Shown here one piece after another: positions 1-13,300 of a stretch of 64,000 bases of DNA (positions are counted from its first letter, which is position 1; every line of letters begins with the position of its first letter). The DNA comes from Notospermus geniculatus (taxonomy: Eukaryota; Nemertea; Pilidiophora; Heteronemertea; Lineidae). Position numbers and translations under genes: made by a program. The notes beneath the pieces are model-generated. The model was given only the letters and a program-made list of their open reading frames with translations, did no database searches and was not told the DNA's origin. The stretch spans positions 581,876-645,875 of the forward strand of contig NMRB01000096.1 of NCBI GenBank assembly GCA_002633025.1, read 5' to 3'.

Positions 1-235
1 TGTGTGCTAAGTTTTATGTCACCAGTGTCTTCCAATTATCAAATCCTTTTTCGGATGCGAAATCACTTATGTCTAAAAGGGGCCCACCTTTATAAACATG
101 GCGGTTTGGGTTGGAAGCCTGTTATGTAACAACTTGTCCACTTGCAACATCACATTCTGTTAGTCTATTTGGCCGATTGGGGACTATTTTGCCAGAGTGT
201 TTTTGCGAACGAAAAAGAAGGATTATAAAATAATA

Positions 236-376
236 GGGAGGTTTAGGAATCAAATGGTAAACGTAAACTTTACGACGTTATTTTTCATACATTCACCAGA
301 TTTTATATTGCATTTTCGGTACGAAAATAACGTTGTCGTTAACGTTTACGTTTATCGTTTGATTTCTAAACCTCCC
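236..376. mobile_element. Fold-back MITE, GGGAGG-TIR family, TA target site
   Basis: The left arm begins GGGAGGTTTAGGAATCAAA and the right arm is its near-perfect inverse ending CCTCCC, with TA on both sides. The arms also carry an inverted AACGTTAACG-type segment around a short loop. The same termini recur near 7044, 14335, 17102, 63224, 63387, 63683 and 63814. A TA duplication is typical of Tc1/mariner-type elements; there is no coding capacity. Confidence 0.8.
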
Positions 377-379
377 TAA

Positions 380-1444
380 TATCAGAACGACAACCGACTT
401 CAAATACAAACGTGTTGCAGTGCTGGTGTTGTCTTCGCCGAAACGTTATCACACATACCTCAGATCTAAATGTATATCACAGTCATACCTCTTATTGGTA
501 TTGCAAATAAGATATTACGGAGATATCGCCGACCTTCACACCTCCAATCCAAATATATAAGCAATTCTGAGTTTACACTCATGTAATATCAACACTAGTA
601 AGTGTTTAAACACTTGTCCCATGTTTTTGAAATGACGCATGCCAACTGGCATGTGGTGGTAAGCTCTCGTAAGGAGAGGGGTTCAAATACTAACTTAGTC
701 ACACTTTAAATCGTTTAAACAAATACTTTTTTTGGCATATTAACTGGTTATTTCAAGAACTGAGAGTACTACTGGAATGTGTCAAGTCATTGAACTTCGA
801 TCGAGTAGGTACGTGAAGTCACTGACTCAGAATTTGAACTCGTGTTCTTTACCTTGACCCCGATTTTATCCACATTTTCACCTCTGGAGATCGGGAACAA
901 TCTCGAAAATAAATGGTCAGGTACGTCAGGAGCCACTGCGTGTGGCCACATCTTCACAGTTTGAAAAACAAACATGCTCATCTAATAAAAAAAACAATCT
1001 CGTTCCCATCGTCATCCGTTCCGTTCCGCATTTTATGATGGCTCCACTACTACGTCGGAAGAATGGAGACTAGGTGGCGCTGTGAGGAGTTTGAAAAAAC
1101 ATGGCATTCTGAGGGAACCTCGGGTACAAAGATGAAAAATACCCATTTCCATGACACCCTCGAATCAAACCAACTCAATCTATTGCTAGCCATAGCCTAC
1201 GTTTTGTTTCGGCCGATCCGTTGTAAATGTCATCCTATATTACGGCACGGTGCATGTGGAACCAGACACGAGAGTTTATTGGACTTGACCAGCTGTCACT
1301 CAACTGGATTGGTGATATTAATCGATCTTCGCCACTCCATCCGAGCCACATGACAACTCGACCAAAATGGTGAAAAACCATCAGAGTGACAAGTCCAGTC
1401 TCGTGCACGATCTTCGACAGCCATCATTGCGGCGTGCTACTTAC
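380..1444. other. Intergenic or intronic, no supported gene
   Basis: No open frame here shows splice sites or a recognisable domain. A weak tRNA-like B-box context (ggttcaaata) lies near 680, perhaps an old SINE. If the exon at 1445-1666 is real, this stretch would be its first intron on the minus strand. Confidence 0.4.
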
Positions 1445-1666
1445 TCGACATAACAGCACGCGGGATGTGTCCGGTCGATGGTCGTCCAAATGGAAATTGA
1501 CATTTTGTTCATATTCCTGCTGAGGTTCAGTGCAACGCTTCCTGAGATCTGCTGTTGACAAGTCAGTTAAGCTGTCTTTTCTTTCTGCAAAAGATTTTGT
1601 TGTCATGTCTGATCTGCTACTAACACGCTTTGGTTTCTGTTCGACGTTTCGACGGCCCGCCGCCAT
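1445..1666 (-). CDS. Possible first coding exon of an unrecognised minus-strand gene
   Basis: On the minus strand an ATG in a strong vertebrate-like start context (CCAAGATGGCGGCG) opens 74 codons, MAAGRRNVEQKPKRVSSR at the start, and the frame runs exactly in phase 0 to a consensus donor (CGA|GTAAGT). The peptide is basic and polar with no motif I recognise. The frame also stays open upstream of this ATG, to about 1930. The downstream exons would lie to the left, beyond or at the window edge, and I did not find them. It could be a chance open frame; the combination of start context and exact donor is the only support. Confidence 0.35.
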
Positions 1667-4641
1667 CTTGGATATGGAGATTTTGTGCGTGCGCAGACAG
1701 TCATCTGGTTGGGAAACCAAACCATGTGAGTGGTCACGAAATATTACATGTATTTGCCTACCAGATGTAATTATCCAGAAATCCCGTATGCGGCGGGGAG
1801 GGGAATCGAAAGGCTGAATATTCTTGCTGCTGTGATCGTCGCTCCCTATTAGGCTACCAACATCGTTGGAACTGAGTCTACACCATTCTCTTTGCCACAT
1901 TACCACCCAACTTAACCTGCCCTTCTCCACATGATCATACTATGCTTCACCGGTGGGTGGCAACATTCGCCCCCACAGATGTTCCATCCATCAGCAGTGC
2001 GATCATGTCGGAGATCGAGAGCTAACTTTTCCACCTGGGTGGACACCTGTTGGCTTTGCTGCGTGACAAGGAAGGGCCATTAGCCACAAAGGCACGTCAT
2101 GTATTCAAAGAATTTCCATGGGAGTTTGAACGTCTTAAGGGGGCGGTAGCCATAAGAAAGCGCACTGCAAATGGCGACTGAAAACAATTCATATTTTCTT
2201 CAAGCAAAAAGGTAGCATCGATTTCATGTATTTCTATGAAATTGCTACTCTTGTTCTACACATCTGAGTTGTAAACGATGTGCTTTCATCTTTCATTAAT
2301 CAGCTAATTAAGCAAACAATGAGACCCCCNTTGACTTTATGATTAAATGTACCCTTGTGATTTTGAGTCCGAATGTATTCCCAGTCGTCGCCGTTCCCCC
2401 AAGACAAACTGGTGGTCCACTCTCGCAGCGGCATCGGTCCTCTGTGGTTTGGCGTTAAAATGGGGTTGGAATAGCAAGCTTTAGACCGGACAACGTACTA
2501 ACTTGTAAGACGAACTGCAGTCATTCGGCTCGAAATTCTGGACAACTTAGAACTGGTAAGACGAACTGCAGTCATTCGGCTCGACGCCGATATGATATGC
2601 TATTTTTCATTCCGTATTTTTGCTCAACCAAGCAATTCGGTCTGGCGACCCAACCTCACATTCAGTATCGATGCGTAGTAAGTCTCTTGGGTATAAAATG
2701 GAGAAGCTCCGAAAGTCGATAAAGTCAAGATATTCATAACACGGAGCAATTTCTCGTGATGGTTAGACATCTCGACAGCTGTACGGGAACAATATTGTAT
2801 CGCTGTCAAGAGGTATAATCGTTACCCTCAGCAGATCGGCCAAGTCGGGCCCATGGGATCAGTGTGCGAGACACAGAACTGTCTCCGTCGTGGTGTATTT
2901 TCGTATGAAATGAAAGCGGGAGTCTACAGAACAAGAAATGCAACTGCAACAAAATGGTGTGACACAAATCAATGGATGGTTGGCCGACAAGGATTTGGCA
3001 TACCGTCCGCTCTTACAAACAGAAAGGTCACCCGTCAAGTAGAATTTTGATTTTGCCGGATTGGATGAAAATAATTCGCCATGTTCTTTCTTCTTCCACG
3101 CACTCGTGGCTTCCGAGACCGAGCGTCGAAAAAAATCACCCCTCTTGATTCTTCCTTGTCCTTCTTGTTGGAAGCTTCGCATTGAATCCTCTTTGGCAGC
3201 GTTCGATGTCGAACAATCTTTCGTCAGACGACGCAAGTAGTTCAAACCAAAATTAGGAAGTGGAGGCCTCCTATCCTGAGCTGCCGCAGGACATGTAGAG
3301 GCTCTTTGTAAGGCAGTGTTCTCGCTATATGTAAAATAAAAAATACTAAAAAAAATAAATTAGGAAGTGTCGATTCGCGGTCGCCTCCTCGCCACGTCTT
3401 GTGTCGGCCCGTCTTAATGTGATGAGATTCCACTATCGAGACACAATCCATTCCTTACATCTTCGGGGGAGGGCAAAGCGTATAATATGTCTATTTATAC
3501 ATCAGTTTGATTTCAATAGCACTGTGGCTAATAAAGAAAGATTAGACTGCACTTAGATATTAGTATCCCCGACCACAGACATGTCGTGTAAGTCTGCATT
3601 GTAATATATCACTCGAGCTTACCCCAGATCTCTTCCACATTTAGGGAGACATTCAAAGAATGTTGTTAATTGATTAAATCAAATTAACTTGATTGCTTTC
3701 GGAGCAGCGTCGGTGGTGCTGTCTGGCTTGCTGCCAATCAACGGAATTACTCCGACGTTGTTGTGATTTGGGTCACCATGGAAACGGAGGAAGCTACCCG
3801 ACGAAAAAAGCATTCACTTTTCTTATTCCATTTTTTACTTCACATGCATGTACCACGTGGTACAGAATTCTGAAATCTCATTGTAAAATTTCCCGGCGGC
3901 GCCCTAGGCCTTTATTGATGACCATCGTATGGCGACGGACAGATCATATATCTTTGTCATGCTTTAGCCTAAGATTTTACGAATTCCGGCTACTTACTCG
4001 AAAGAGTAAGACAAAAGTCAGCGGGACTAGTAGGCCGATACCGTAATATCTCATTTGTAAGGTCAAATCCTTCATATCCGTACCGCGCCCCTATCGCGAT
4101 GATGACGCCATCTATTCCTGTACATTTGTCTTGCTCCCACGGAGGGAGAGGGTCAAATGGGTGTTCAACTCCGCGTTAAGGTCAGAGTAATAAGTGATTC
4201 GGATATCAATTTAGGTAGATTAGCCGTGACAGCCTGGGTTACCGAGCAATCAGCCGTTAAAGTCAGATACCGCGAGAGGAAGCCAAAGGTCGCATTAGTC
4301 GCAACCTTTCGTGACCACTGGAGTAGTCGAAGTAAAATGACATGAACCTGTGTTTTCTTGTGGGCCATGTCTTGTAGATTGAGATTTCTACAAGCTATAC
4401 TCACACCTGGGGTGCGAGTAGTTCCAATTTACGTAGGTGTCATCACCAACATGGCGGACAGCGAACGATTATGACGTAATCCGCAACATCTTCCCTTCGT
4501 CCACCATGCTGTTGGTGGCGTTGTTGCCCACCGAGTTTTAACAGTCGAGTTATTGACCGCACGATTTTAGAGCTTATAAAACTGGAAGGAGCTTCCTCCC
4601 TCACTGAAGGGTTGTTTTAATTCCTCCCTTGTTTTTTACAG
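1667..4641. other. Intergenic, no supported gene; one gap and a short tandem repeat
   Basis: A single N at 2330 marks an assembly gap. A 34-base segment containing acgaactgcagtcattcggc is duplicated at about 2499-2532 and 2551-2584. A minus-strand open frame at 2859-3245 (128 codons) has no motif or clear splice context. The signal-peptide exon expected for the TGF-beta gene should lie in this direction, but I could not identify it. Confidence 0.4.
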
Positions 4642-4716
4642 CATTGGCCGACGTACACCGCTTTCTGTTTATACCCAGTATCACAGTTCGTGATTGGTCT
4701 CTTCTCCGTTTTTCAG

Positions 4717-5588
4717 GTCAAGCGCCCCCTGGAGTGATGGACCTCGTGTGGCGGAGAAGTTCACGACCAAGATTCTACTTCAAAATTGATATACCTCAAC
4801 CAAAAATTGCCAACAGAGAAATGCATTTACATTCAGCCACGTTGAATCTTTATAAGTACCGAACTTGGCCGGAGAATTTGCGAGATAATTCAAACTTCGA
4901 CCGGACGGTGTCAGTTTCAGTATATCAATTATTAGTGCCGTTAGACTGTTCATACGGAAAGCCAATGAGACGGCTTGTTGCAACGAAGATTGTGTCGCTG
5001 TTAGACACTGGTTGGGAGACTTTCGATATAAAGTCTGCAGTGAGACTGTGGATAGAAAAACCGTTACAAAATTATGGTTTAGAAGTTGTCTGTGAATCGC
5101 AAGATATTGGTGATATAATAGACTTCAGTTCAGTTCGATCGAATATGATAAATGATATATTTGGGTATAGTTTGGCGGAGACGTTGCTGCCGAACTTGAG
5201 TGTATACGTTCAGGAGAAAGAAATCCTTGGCCGAGTCAAGCGAAGTCCCGAGGTTTACGACTGTGTACAGGGAGATGGGGAATCACGGTGCTGCCGATAT
5301 CCGCTGTGGGTATCATTCAGAGACATTGGCTGGGACAACTGGGTCGTGGAACCAGAGGGATATCAAGCTTATTACTGCGACGGCTCCTGTCCTCACAGGT
5401 ACAAACCAGCCCATACTTTCGCTGGGATCAAGTCAGCTATTCATCTGGTCAATCCTGCCGCAGCCCCGGAGCCGTGTTGTACGGGTACGAAGCTAAGTCC
5501 GCTAACGTTACTGCATTACGATGAGTTGGGTCTTCTGAAAGTGACACAATATTCCGATATGATTGTACAGGAATGTAAATGTGCGTGA
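4717..5588 (+). CDS. TGF-beta superfamily ligand, last coding exon (partial)
   Basis: This exon encodes most of a TGF-beta-type propeptide and the complete mature ligand. A propeptide-like stretch (WETFDIKSAVRLWIEKP) precedes a furin site RVKR, followed by a 114-residue mature region with nine cysteines: one near the start, then CC, C-x3-C, CC and the terminal C-x-C-A. The nine-cysteine pattern and the ending SDMIVQECKCA match the TGF-beta/activin/myostatin branch rather than BMPs; a maverick-type ligand is an alternative. A secreted, disulphide-linked dimer acting on serine/threonine kinase receptors is expected. No in-frame ATG with a signal peptide occurs upstream, so 5' exons are missing. 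Two strong in-frame acceptors exist, after 4641 and after 4716, 75 bases apart. Confidence 0.9.
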
Positions 5589-6365
5589 TGAATCTTGATG
5601 TGATTGCGGAAGGGGTGTTCGATACAACTTGGGTGGCGGACGTTTCTTTGTTTTCTTTGGAGCAGTTTCAAACAAAGTCTTTGGGAGATCTTCGTATTCA
5701 GCAAAGAATTTTGACCGAGACTAGTACAGAATCAGAGACGAGTTTCTCGGAGGAGTTGAATCTCAGTACGAGACGAGGCTGGGGCTGGGGCTGTTCTGTA
5801 ATCTCGGTCACCCAGTCCCTGTTGCGAATTTGGGGAATCGCAATTTTGTGTGGCAACGCTGCGGAACAACGCTGGCTGCGCGAGACTAGCCCTAGCGGTG
5901 CGTTCTGGAGCCAATCTAAGGACTTGGAACTGGTTGTGGTCAAGGGGATTTGTTGAGCAACAAGACACGTTCATTTGGGAACGATAAGATGATTCTGTTA
6001 TCGGTTCCGACGTGCGTCAAAATGGTGCAGCGCAGACGTCATATGAGGTGGTAGCGGAACTGATGTCAATTGTCCGCTCGAATTGGGTGCAAACCCAATC
6101 GCTTGTGTTTCATGTAAATACTTAAATGTTATTTATTAATTTATTGATACTTAATTTTATTTTAGTATGTATTTATTTCCCTGGCGGCTGATAATATACA
6201 TATTTCTCAACCTGTTTGGAATTTTTGTTTTGTCTTCATTGAAATCATATCAGTTGTATTGGACCAAGACTGAACTGATGCGGCGATGGTAAACCCCTGA
6301 GGAACGTGTCTGTTGAATGATAGACGCGGTCATTTGTTGCTATTCATTTCCGTCATCAAACAAAA
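5589..6365 (+). other. Probable 3' untranslated region of the TGF-beta gene
   Basis: After the stop codon no coding feature is supported. A stretch near 6118-6185 is very AT-rich and contains several ATTTATT words, which resemble AU-rich instability elements known from signalling-ligand mRNAs. Assignment as UTR is inferred from position. Confidence 0.4.
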
Positions 6366-6511
6366 CGGACCATATTTATGAAGCCTTCGCAACTTTGCGT
6401 TCACTCGCGCGCAAATCTATTGTTTGGCTGCACATGCCCTATTGTTCACCGACTGCCTTACAACAGATTTGCGTGAACGCAAAGTTGCGAAGGCTTCATA
6501 AATATGGCCCC
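6366..6511. mobile_element. Fold-back MITE
   Basis: The arm ccatatttatgaagccttcg, continuing through aactttgcgttcac, is repeated inverted at the right end with only small differences, around a loop of about 50 bases. No coding capacity. Confidence 0.7.
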
Positions 6512-7043
6512 AGGTTGACGAAAAGCCAACACGATGCGTTGACTGTAAGAGATGGTCATGCAGCCGAACAACAAGCAACGGAGCCGACATAATGAACTCG
6601 ATTCTTATACAAAAGGCTGATTGCACTCCTTCAACGATTTAGCCCTGATGACATTGCCAGGAAAGCGGCGTAAAATTTCGTATTCCAACGGCAGTTCGGT
6701 CCTCCAAAGCTAATACGCATTAAAATACGTCCTACTTGATAGGGAAGCAATTATAGAGCAGGATGTTCAAGCACAACGAAGGAATAAAACAGATTACATA
6801 CAAGGGTACACTTGGCGACGAGACGAGCAAGTGCAGATTACAGTCTCTTTATCATTCAGGCGACTACGGCGGGTTCACAATTCGGTCGTCCGTCAGTCAT
6901 CGTCCGCCATCTCTCGACGACGGTCGCCGGATGTCATCGCTGAGCCCCGGTGTAACGTTTTTCAGTGTGGCCGTGTGCCAGCGTGACTACATTAGATCGG
7001 AATAAGCACGACTTGACAATGAGTGACACACAGAAAAACAATA

Positions 7044-7179
7044 GGGAGGTTGAGATCAGCGACTTATCACGGATACTTATACGTATACGGATAGAATTCT
7101 GTACAACGAGGACAAATTTCGTGTACATTTCGATTCGTAGGTATTAGGATCCGTGATAAGTCGCTGATCTCAACCTCGC
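7044..7179. mobile_element. Fold-back MITE, GGGAGG-TIR family
   Basis: The element starts GGGAGGTTGAGATCAGCGAC after a TA and ends with the inverse arm GTCGCTGATCTCAACCTC. The right terminus is degenerate. The inner arms (ACTTATCACGGAT and its inverse) are unrelated to those of the copy at 236, although the termini match. Confidence 0.75.
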
Positions 7180-7372
7180 GATTGAGTCTGTTTCCCAGTG
7201 TGTTCCATACAAAATTGGGAGTCACACAGAAAAATGGCAACACTAAAAATATTACACCGGTATTTCTTTGCCGTCGAGGTGTACGGATCCAGCAGGCTTA
7301 CATGATAATTACTAACAAAAGACATTTGTTAATCTCTAACATGATTTATTCTACTAACTTAGCTGAGATCAG

Positions 7373-9312
7373 CTATGGTTTCACTGCCACAAGATACAGA
7401 TCACCAACCGTCGGAACTGCTCCATCCTCCCCGCGGAGGATGAGTTTGAAGAACCTGCCAGCCACGCCCGAACATCTGGAATCATCGACGTCCGTTAACC
7501 TGAACGCAACTCCGCCTTCCCATGATTCATAAGGCTGAAATAGGCAAAAGGAGGGAAAAAGGGAAAGTTGTTTTCAGAATTGGCTGATGGAACAGAGGTC
7601 TGCTCTCCAACTAGAGGCGGGAAAGACATCCTAACGAGTGATCCTTAGCGTTTGCTCCCTATGTCACCGCATATACATGTACGATGACGTATAGGAGCGA
7701 GTGCTACATGTAAGAACCTTTGATTACCGCAGGATGACTGCAAGGATAACCGTATCCTCATGTTCTGTTTATCGTTGACGGTCAGTGATGGGCGCAAGAA
7801 TTGACTTCCCCCGTTTAGCCAACTGGTGAACTCACCTGTCGTAAAGACTTGTCGTAGTCGGCCATTTCGTCGTCCTTCGTATAAAGAGTCGCAGAACGAA
7901 TTCCGTTCGTTCCCAGATAAAGGATTTTCAGGATAATCGTCTCCTTGAAACTGAGCTCTATAAAGCCGCCATCTTTTTTGGCCTCCCAATCTGCCGCATC
8001 AAATGTGACCTTGGCCTTCATGACGTCATCCATGGAGCCAGATGTCAACTGGACGTTGCTTGAGATATGCGACATGTCAGGGTTGTACTCATTGCAGGAT
8101 CCCAAACTGATGGGGGCACGGGCTCCTGGTCAAATACATAGATGCAGTTGTGTCAGTAGTTGAAGAACGCGCTCTGAGTCTGACGTAACTACATGTATAC
8201 CGGTAATTAAATTCGGATTGGGCGGCGCCTCGACTTGGCTGTGCTCGAGCTATTTCATTCGAAGACAGATGCTGCCATCTGGAGAGTTTGAGCGGCTCTG
8301 CTCGACAGTGTTGGCCTATTCAGGTGCGAGAAACTACATGTATGTATCGTAAAGTATTAAACATGTTGGTGGACAGATCCTAGAATTATGTCCAACTTCT
8401 GGCAGAATGCGGCAGACGTTTGGACAATATTGCTGTTCGTACCTTCGAATGCCTGGCAAACAAGAATGCTGACACTCTTGATAACAGGGACGTCACTTCC
8501 TCCACGGATCTCCAATTTGACATACCGACCAGCAACACCATTACACCACTTCCGGCAGCCACTGCTTGCCAAATACAACCTGTTTGTAGACTGAAGGGTT
8601 AAAGGAACAAGGATTAGGCCATTTAGGGGAGGATATACATGACTAGTTTGACAGGAGGTTCCAAAACTTCAGCAAGATCTCACGAGCTGTTGATCAGCAC
8701 CTGGACTTTTGATTTTGGGCGACTATTTTACACAGTAGGAAGCGAATCTTTGACGGGCCTCACGATGACGAGACTCTTACCTCCTTCGCCAACTTCACCC
8801 ATGACACACCGTCCTCACTGACGTAGACTCTGTAGTTGCCTTTCAGATTGACAGCGCGCATCCTCACATCCTTAATGGCACTGATCTCGTCATTCTCGCG
8901 GTAGATTTTAAACACAAAGGTTGCAACGTGCCCAGCTGACTCCCAGTCTTCAGGTTTGAAGGTCAATCTCCGACCAGCTACGAGCAGATCATTGGGGCTG
9001 GCCGGTGATCCACTGCGGACATTCTGGAGCGGGATTGATGACGAGACTTCGTCTGGAACGCCGAATTCCTCGCCATCTTCTTCCAGGGGACCGAAGTACC
9101 GCAAAAGGCCATATTCGCAGATGCCCTGGACATCATCCGCGCCTAAAAGGAAGAGAGCGGGAGGTTGACTTAACTAGAGGCTGGCACAAGACAAATGAAT
9201 TGCGTTTCCATACGAGTCAACTGGGGAGGAGGGTCCCTCGAACGCAGAACGTTCACCAACCTGAAACTGCTGATGCTGCGAACAGCAGGAAAAGCATCCA
9301 TCCTGGTGTCAT
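7373..9312 (-). CDS. Secreted protein with two galactose-binding-like (F5/8C-like) domains
   Basis: Five exons join in consistent phase: 9261-9312, 8781-9142, 8443-8590, 7836-8125 and 7373-7534, giving 337 residues and a TAG stop. Exon 1 holds a 17-residue signal peptide (MTPGWMLFLLFAASAVS). Exons 2-3 and exons 4-5 encode two related halves: each has a DWE motif followed by a beta-rich stretch and a conserved C-x-GVAGR-[YF]-[VF]-KL core ending in RG. The layout resembles discoidin/fucolectin-like galactose-binding folds, so an extracellular lectin or adhesion role is plausible, but I cannot name the family. All four introns have GT-AG ends. The left edge of the large tandem duplication falls in intron 3, so exons 4-5 exist only once. 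Confidence 0.72.
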
Positions 9313-10324
9313 TTTGTGTATGCTGTGATAAATCTGAGATAATTCAGCTGGTTGGTGTTTCTTATTGACACAGACAATCCAATGATGAAACAGGTCCCAT
9401 CCATCAGAAAGATAAGATAGATCCTGGTTTACACATGCTACTTTTTCACATGCAACTTTTCTGATCGTAGATTTCGTAGAATCAGGGCTGACTGAGTGGC
9501 GCAGTGGAAACATCTCAAATGTCATCGCTATTTCGGCTGCTCAATTTTTCTCCGGGTGATCGGGTTTTCACGAATTCATTCCTGCTTTTTTCTTTTCGGA
9601 GGGGAAGTGATCTGGGCAGAGTACCGTCCCAGCCTAGGGATCGTCAGTCTAGACCTGTGGTTTTCAGCCCAACAAAGATTCATGCAATGCAATATCGAAT
9701 ATTATGATCAGCATGGAAAACAAAACAATACTAAACAACAGTTTACCAAAATGAAAATAAACAAATGGGTTGTATGTAACGCGCCTATCAATGTTAGTGG
9801 GTTATGTAAATGTAAAGTACATGTACGTGTAATTTTATGAGTAAATGGATATTTCGACCGCGACAGATCTTTGTAAAAAATTATTCATTTATTCCCAATA
9901 ACAGCCTTTCTCGTCGCGGTGGAAGTCCAAACGATTTCCACCAGCCCTGCTCCCGATCACCCTGAGTCTTTCGGGCTTGTGCCATCTGGTCCCAAGGCTG
10001 ATCCTGTCCTATCTATGAATTCGTGTTCGCATTTTAAGGGCACATGTCCATCGAACAAAACTACTCCATTCATTCCATTTGGAGCCTGGCGCCGCAACTC
10101 TCGATGACGTCACGTGATTCACAGCAGGACCCCACTATGTGGCGTCATCAAATTTGAAGAGTCGGTTCATATGACGTCATCGAATTTGCGGCTTCTGCTG
10201 GACGTCGTGACGTCACTAGCGTTGCGAAGGAGCGTCTCCAATGTATATTGTGCGTCGCTGAAATCAACACGACAAACTTTAGCTCTTTTACAAATCGATC
10301 TTATATTTTTGTGCCATCATCGTT
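9313..10324. promoter_or_regulatory. Shared upstream region of divergent genes, with CRE cluster
   Basis: This region separates the secreted-protein gene (minus) from kinase copy 1 (plus). Within 220 bases of the kinase start lie three full CRE palindromes TGACGTCA at 10105-10112 (overlapping CACGTG), 10172-10179 and 10208-10215, plus a half site near 10142. CREB/ATF factors bind this motif. Unit 2 has four such sites. Binding in vivo is inferred. Confidence 0.5.
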
Positions 10325-13300
10325 ATGTCTTTCGAAGATAGAAAGGAAAGACCGAGAGGGTTTTTCCGAAGAAGTTTTGACAAGTTGTTCACAGGATTTC
10401 GTCGGATACACGACAGAAATGGGCGGGTAAGTGTGCCGCATTCTTTCCCGAAATTCCAGCTTGTTGAAAAACTGATCAAAAATTTCTGTAGGGCCTAGGC
10501 CGGCAGGCCTCACCCTGAGAATATCAGAGGTTCTTAGCGCCTTTAGGCCTCCCTTCGTCACGATACGCCAGGTCCTAGGCGCGGCCTGGACGCCTTTGCA
10601 ACCATACAGTCGTCAATCCGTCGGCAGATTGTGGCATGGTGTATAGAAGTTATCGATCGAAACCTGATCACTTCCTCCAGCTCGCCAGCACCTCACCCAT
10701 TGTCTCCACATTACCGTATGTCACACCATGGATGTTTGATCAAATCGAGATCACTTTCCCAATTGATTAGGCAGCCCATTGTCTCCTCCTGGCGATTGAT
10801 CACACTATCCCGATAGATTTTCGCCCCATGTACCATCTCCAAGGCGGATGGCACCCCAGCAAGCCACGACAAGGTGCGAATGACTGTTTTTAGCACCTTC
10901 CTTCATTACATGATGCTATTTCGACATTGATGATATAGGAACTTCACAATGCACATGTCGGCTTGATTATTCTATACGGTGGTCCTTGGATACTGTTCAT
11001 GAAGTTATTACTATCAACATGTGGATTTTGTGGAATATCTCGTGGAAGGAATGAAACTTGAGGTTTTGTGGCCATACTTGTTTTTGCCATTTCCTCAGAC
11101 GGGTTTACGTCTTCTGGCACCGTCTTCAATTTCTCTCACAACATGTGGCCTATTTTGATCTGTACCGACAGCATTGGTCTGGTCTTCACAAACTCTAATA
11201 TTTGATGATGACTTCCATTTTAGGGTCCCAAACAGACTTTCGTAGAAACTGATGAATTTGATGCCACTGCTTGCTGTGGCTGCTGGGCTGGGATAGGACT
11301 CTGTCTCCGGATATTTTGGAATGGTAAGTTCCATTTACGAATTTCACAGCACCAGTCATGGAAGTATTGGAGTCCAATGACATCGTCGCTGAGTGCCATG
11401 CTGACACTGACAGCAGCATTCGACCTGATACTCCCAATGCGGGTCAGAAATGTTGTAACGTTATTCTATCATCGAAAAATGTGATACATGTACTTCAATC
11501 ACAATCACGGGCATTTCTTTTGTTGTAGGCTTCATTTCAAGAACTAGGGGAAGATCCAACGATTCTAACAACAACCGGTTCGACGTATTCAATGTATATA
11601 AAGGTAACTGACACATCTCTGTTTGAAAGAAGTGATGTAAAATTTTCACACAGATTAAACGGCAGAACTTTACATTTAATGCAATCAAAGTACCCTGGAT
11701 CCTTCCAAAACAGAGTTGCACCAATTTTGCATTCACCTATTAGACTTTCTTCCTCAATCTCTGTTTCAGGTGAAATGCCGCCCGCTGCTGACTTATGTTA
11801 CACCACGGATGATGTATGCTCGACTCCTTCCACCTTCAGTGCCGATCTACTACCAAAGGACCCAATCAATGATGTTCTGTCTCACACAGCCTCCCTGGGC
11901 CAACCAACTCTCAATCATCTGACCACTCTTGATGCTAGTTTTCTAAAGGACATCCTTCACTCTGAATCATTAAATTCAGTTTGCATTGAACAGAAGAATG
12001 ACTCTGCCGACCACAAGTTCCCACCACCACCACCACCATCTCCCAATACGTTTAATTCTCCGACTGCCAAGCGTCCGAAAAAGCATCGTGTGACTCCTGC
12101 TGTCGTTCACAATTCCCGCCTTCCTGATTGCCAGAAGCCGTCCAAAGCTTTGCCAGATGATTGTATTCTCCACCATGCCATTACCACTCCCGCGAATCCT
12201 GACCAAACGCGTGCATCAACGGAACGGAACTGTTCACCAATGCCTGTTACACCACCGCAGGTACCCCGTTCTTCAGGACCGAGAGTGCTTCCAGTTTTAC
12301 CAGCAACTGAAGTCAGCAATGACCTGGATGAAGATGATACCAGATGGGCAAGACCAGTAACTGATGTCAGCAATGACCTGGATGAAGATGATACCAGATG
12401 GGCAAGACCAGTAACTGATGTCAGCAATGACCTGGATGAAGATAATACCAGATGGGCAAGACCAGTAACTGATGTCAGCAATGATCTGGATGACGATGAC
12501 ACCAGATGGGCAAGACCAGTAACTGTTAATGTTGCGAAAAAAACCCTCAAACACTGCCATACCTCACCTTTGTCACATGCCACCACTCAGAAATTATCAA
12601 CCGAAGGAACCAAACGTAATCATTCGTCGGCTAAAGACATTGTAGGACCCGTTAATGTTGCGAAGAAAAGCCACAAAGCCTGCCATGCGTCATCTCTGCC
12701 GCATGCCTCGACTCAGAAATCATCAACCAAAGCTCGATCAAGATTGGGATCACAGTCGACTGCAACAAGATGCAAGTCAACATCGGTAGTTACAGAAGTT
12801 CGTGACCTTTACAAAGACACCAAAGAAAAGGGAGCGCCAGTAACTGACTTGGCATCTCAAGGCGTACCAGACGGGTGTGTGGTAAACTGTGCTGAAGCCG
12901 GGCGATCTGGAAATGTGATCCAAAATGACATGGCTCTGATCAACATTGAAATTTATGGAAACGAAAGTATTGACGAATGGAATATCAATTCAAATGGAAC
13001 CTACGATGAGATCCACGAAGTTCATTTTGCTGCGGAGACAAATCTTGTGAAGAAAGAACCATCTCCAAGCAAGAAAACTAAGGGAAGACCAGTAACGTCA
13101 AAGAGGAACGGGCCAAATGTTATGCAGGTCAATAACTGGGCAAACAAATCGCCAGTGAAGAAGAGGAACTGTGAACCGGTACTTCACATTCCGTATTCAA
13201 ATCCACCAATGATCAAGCCCCTTGGCAGAAAGGATAGGGAACATTTGATACGACTCCTCTCGAAGTATGATTCTCCCTGTCCCACGAGTGTATCATGGAA

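Noticed and set aside
10711-10896. Minus-strand frame conserved in both units (RTLSWLAGVPSALEM)
   Set aside because: Conservation is explained by the recent duplication; there is no splice context and it lies inside kinase intron 1 on the opposite strand.
11592-11769. Upstream extension of the long kinase open frame (61 codons)
   Set aside because: It crosses an intron: a donor at 11603/11604 and an acceptor at 11769/11770 bracket it, the corresponding stretch in unit 2 has stops, and the joined exon model fits phase.
12107-12586. Minus-strand frame with repeated LAHLVSSSSRSLLTS
   Set aside because: Antisense shadow of the 54-bp coding minisatellite in the kinase gene.
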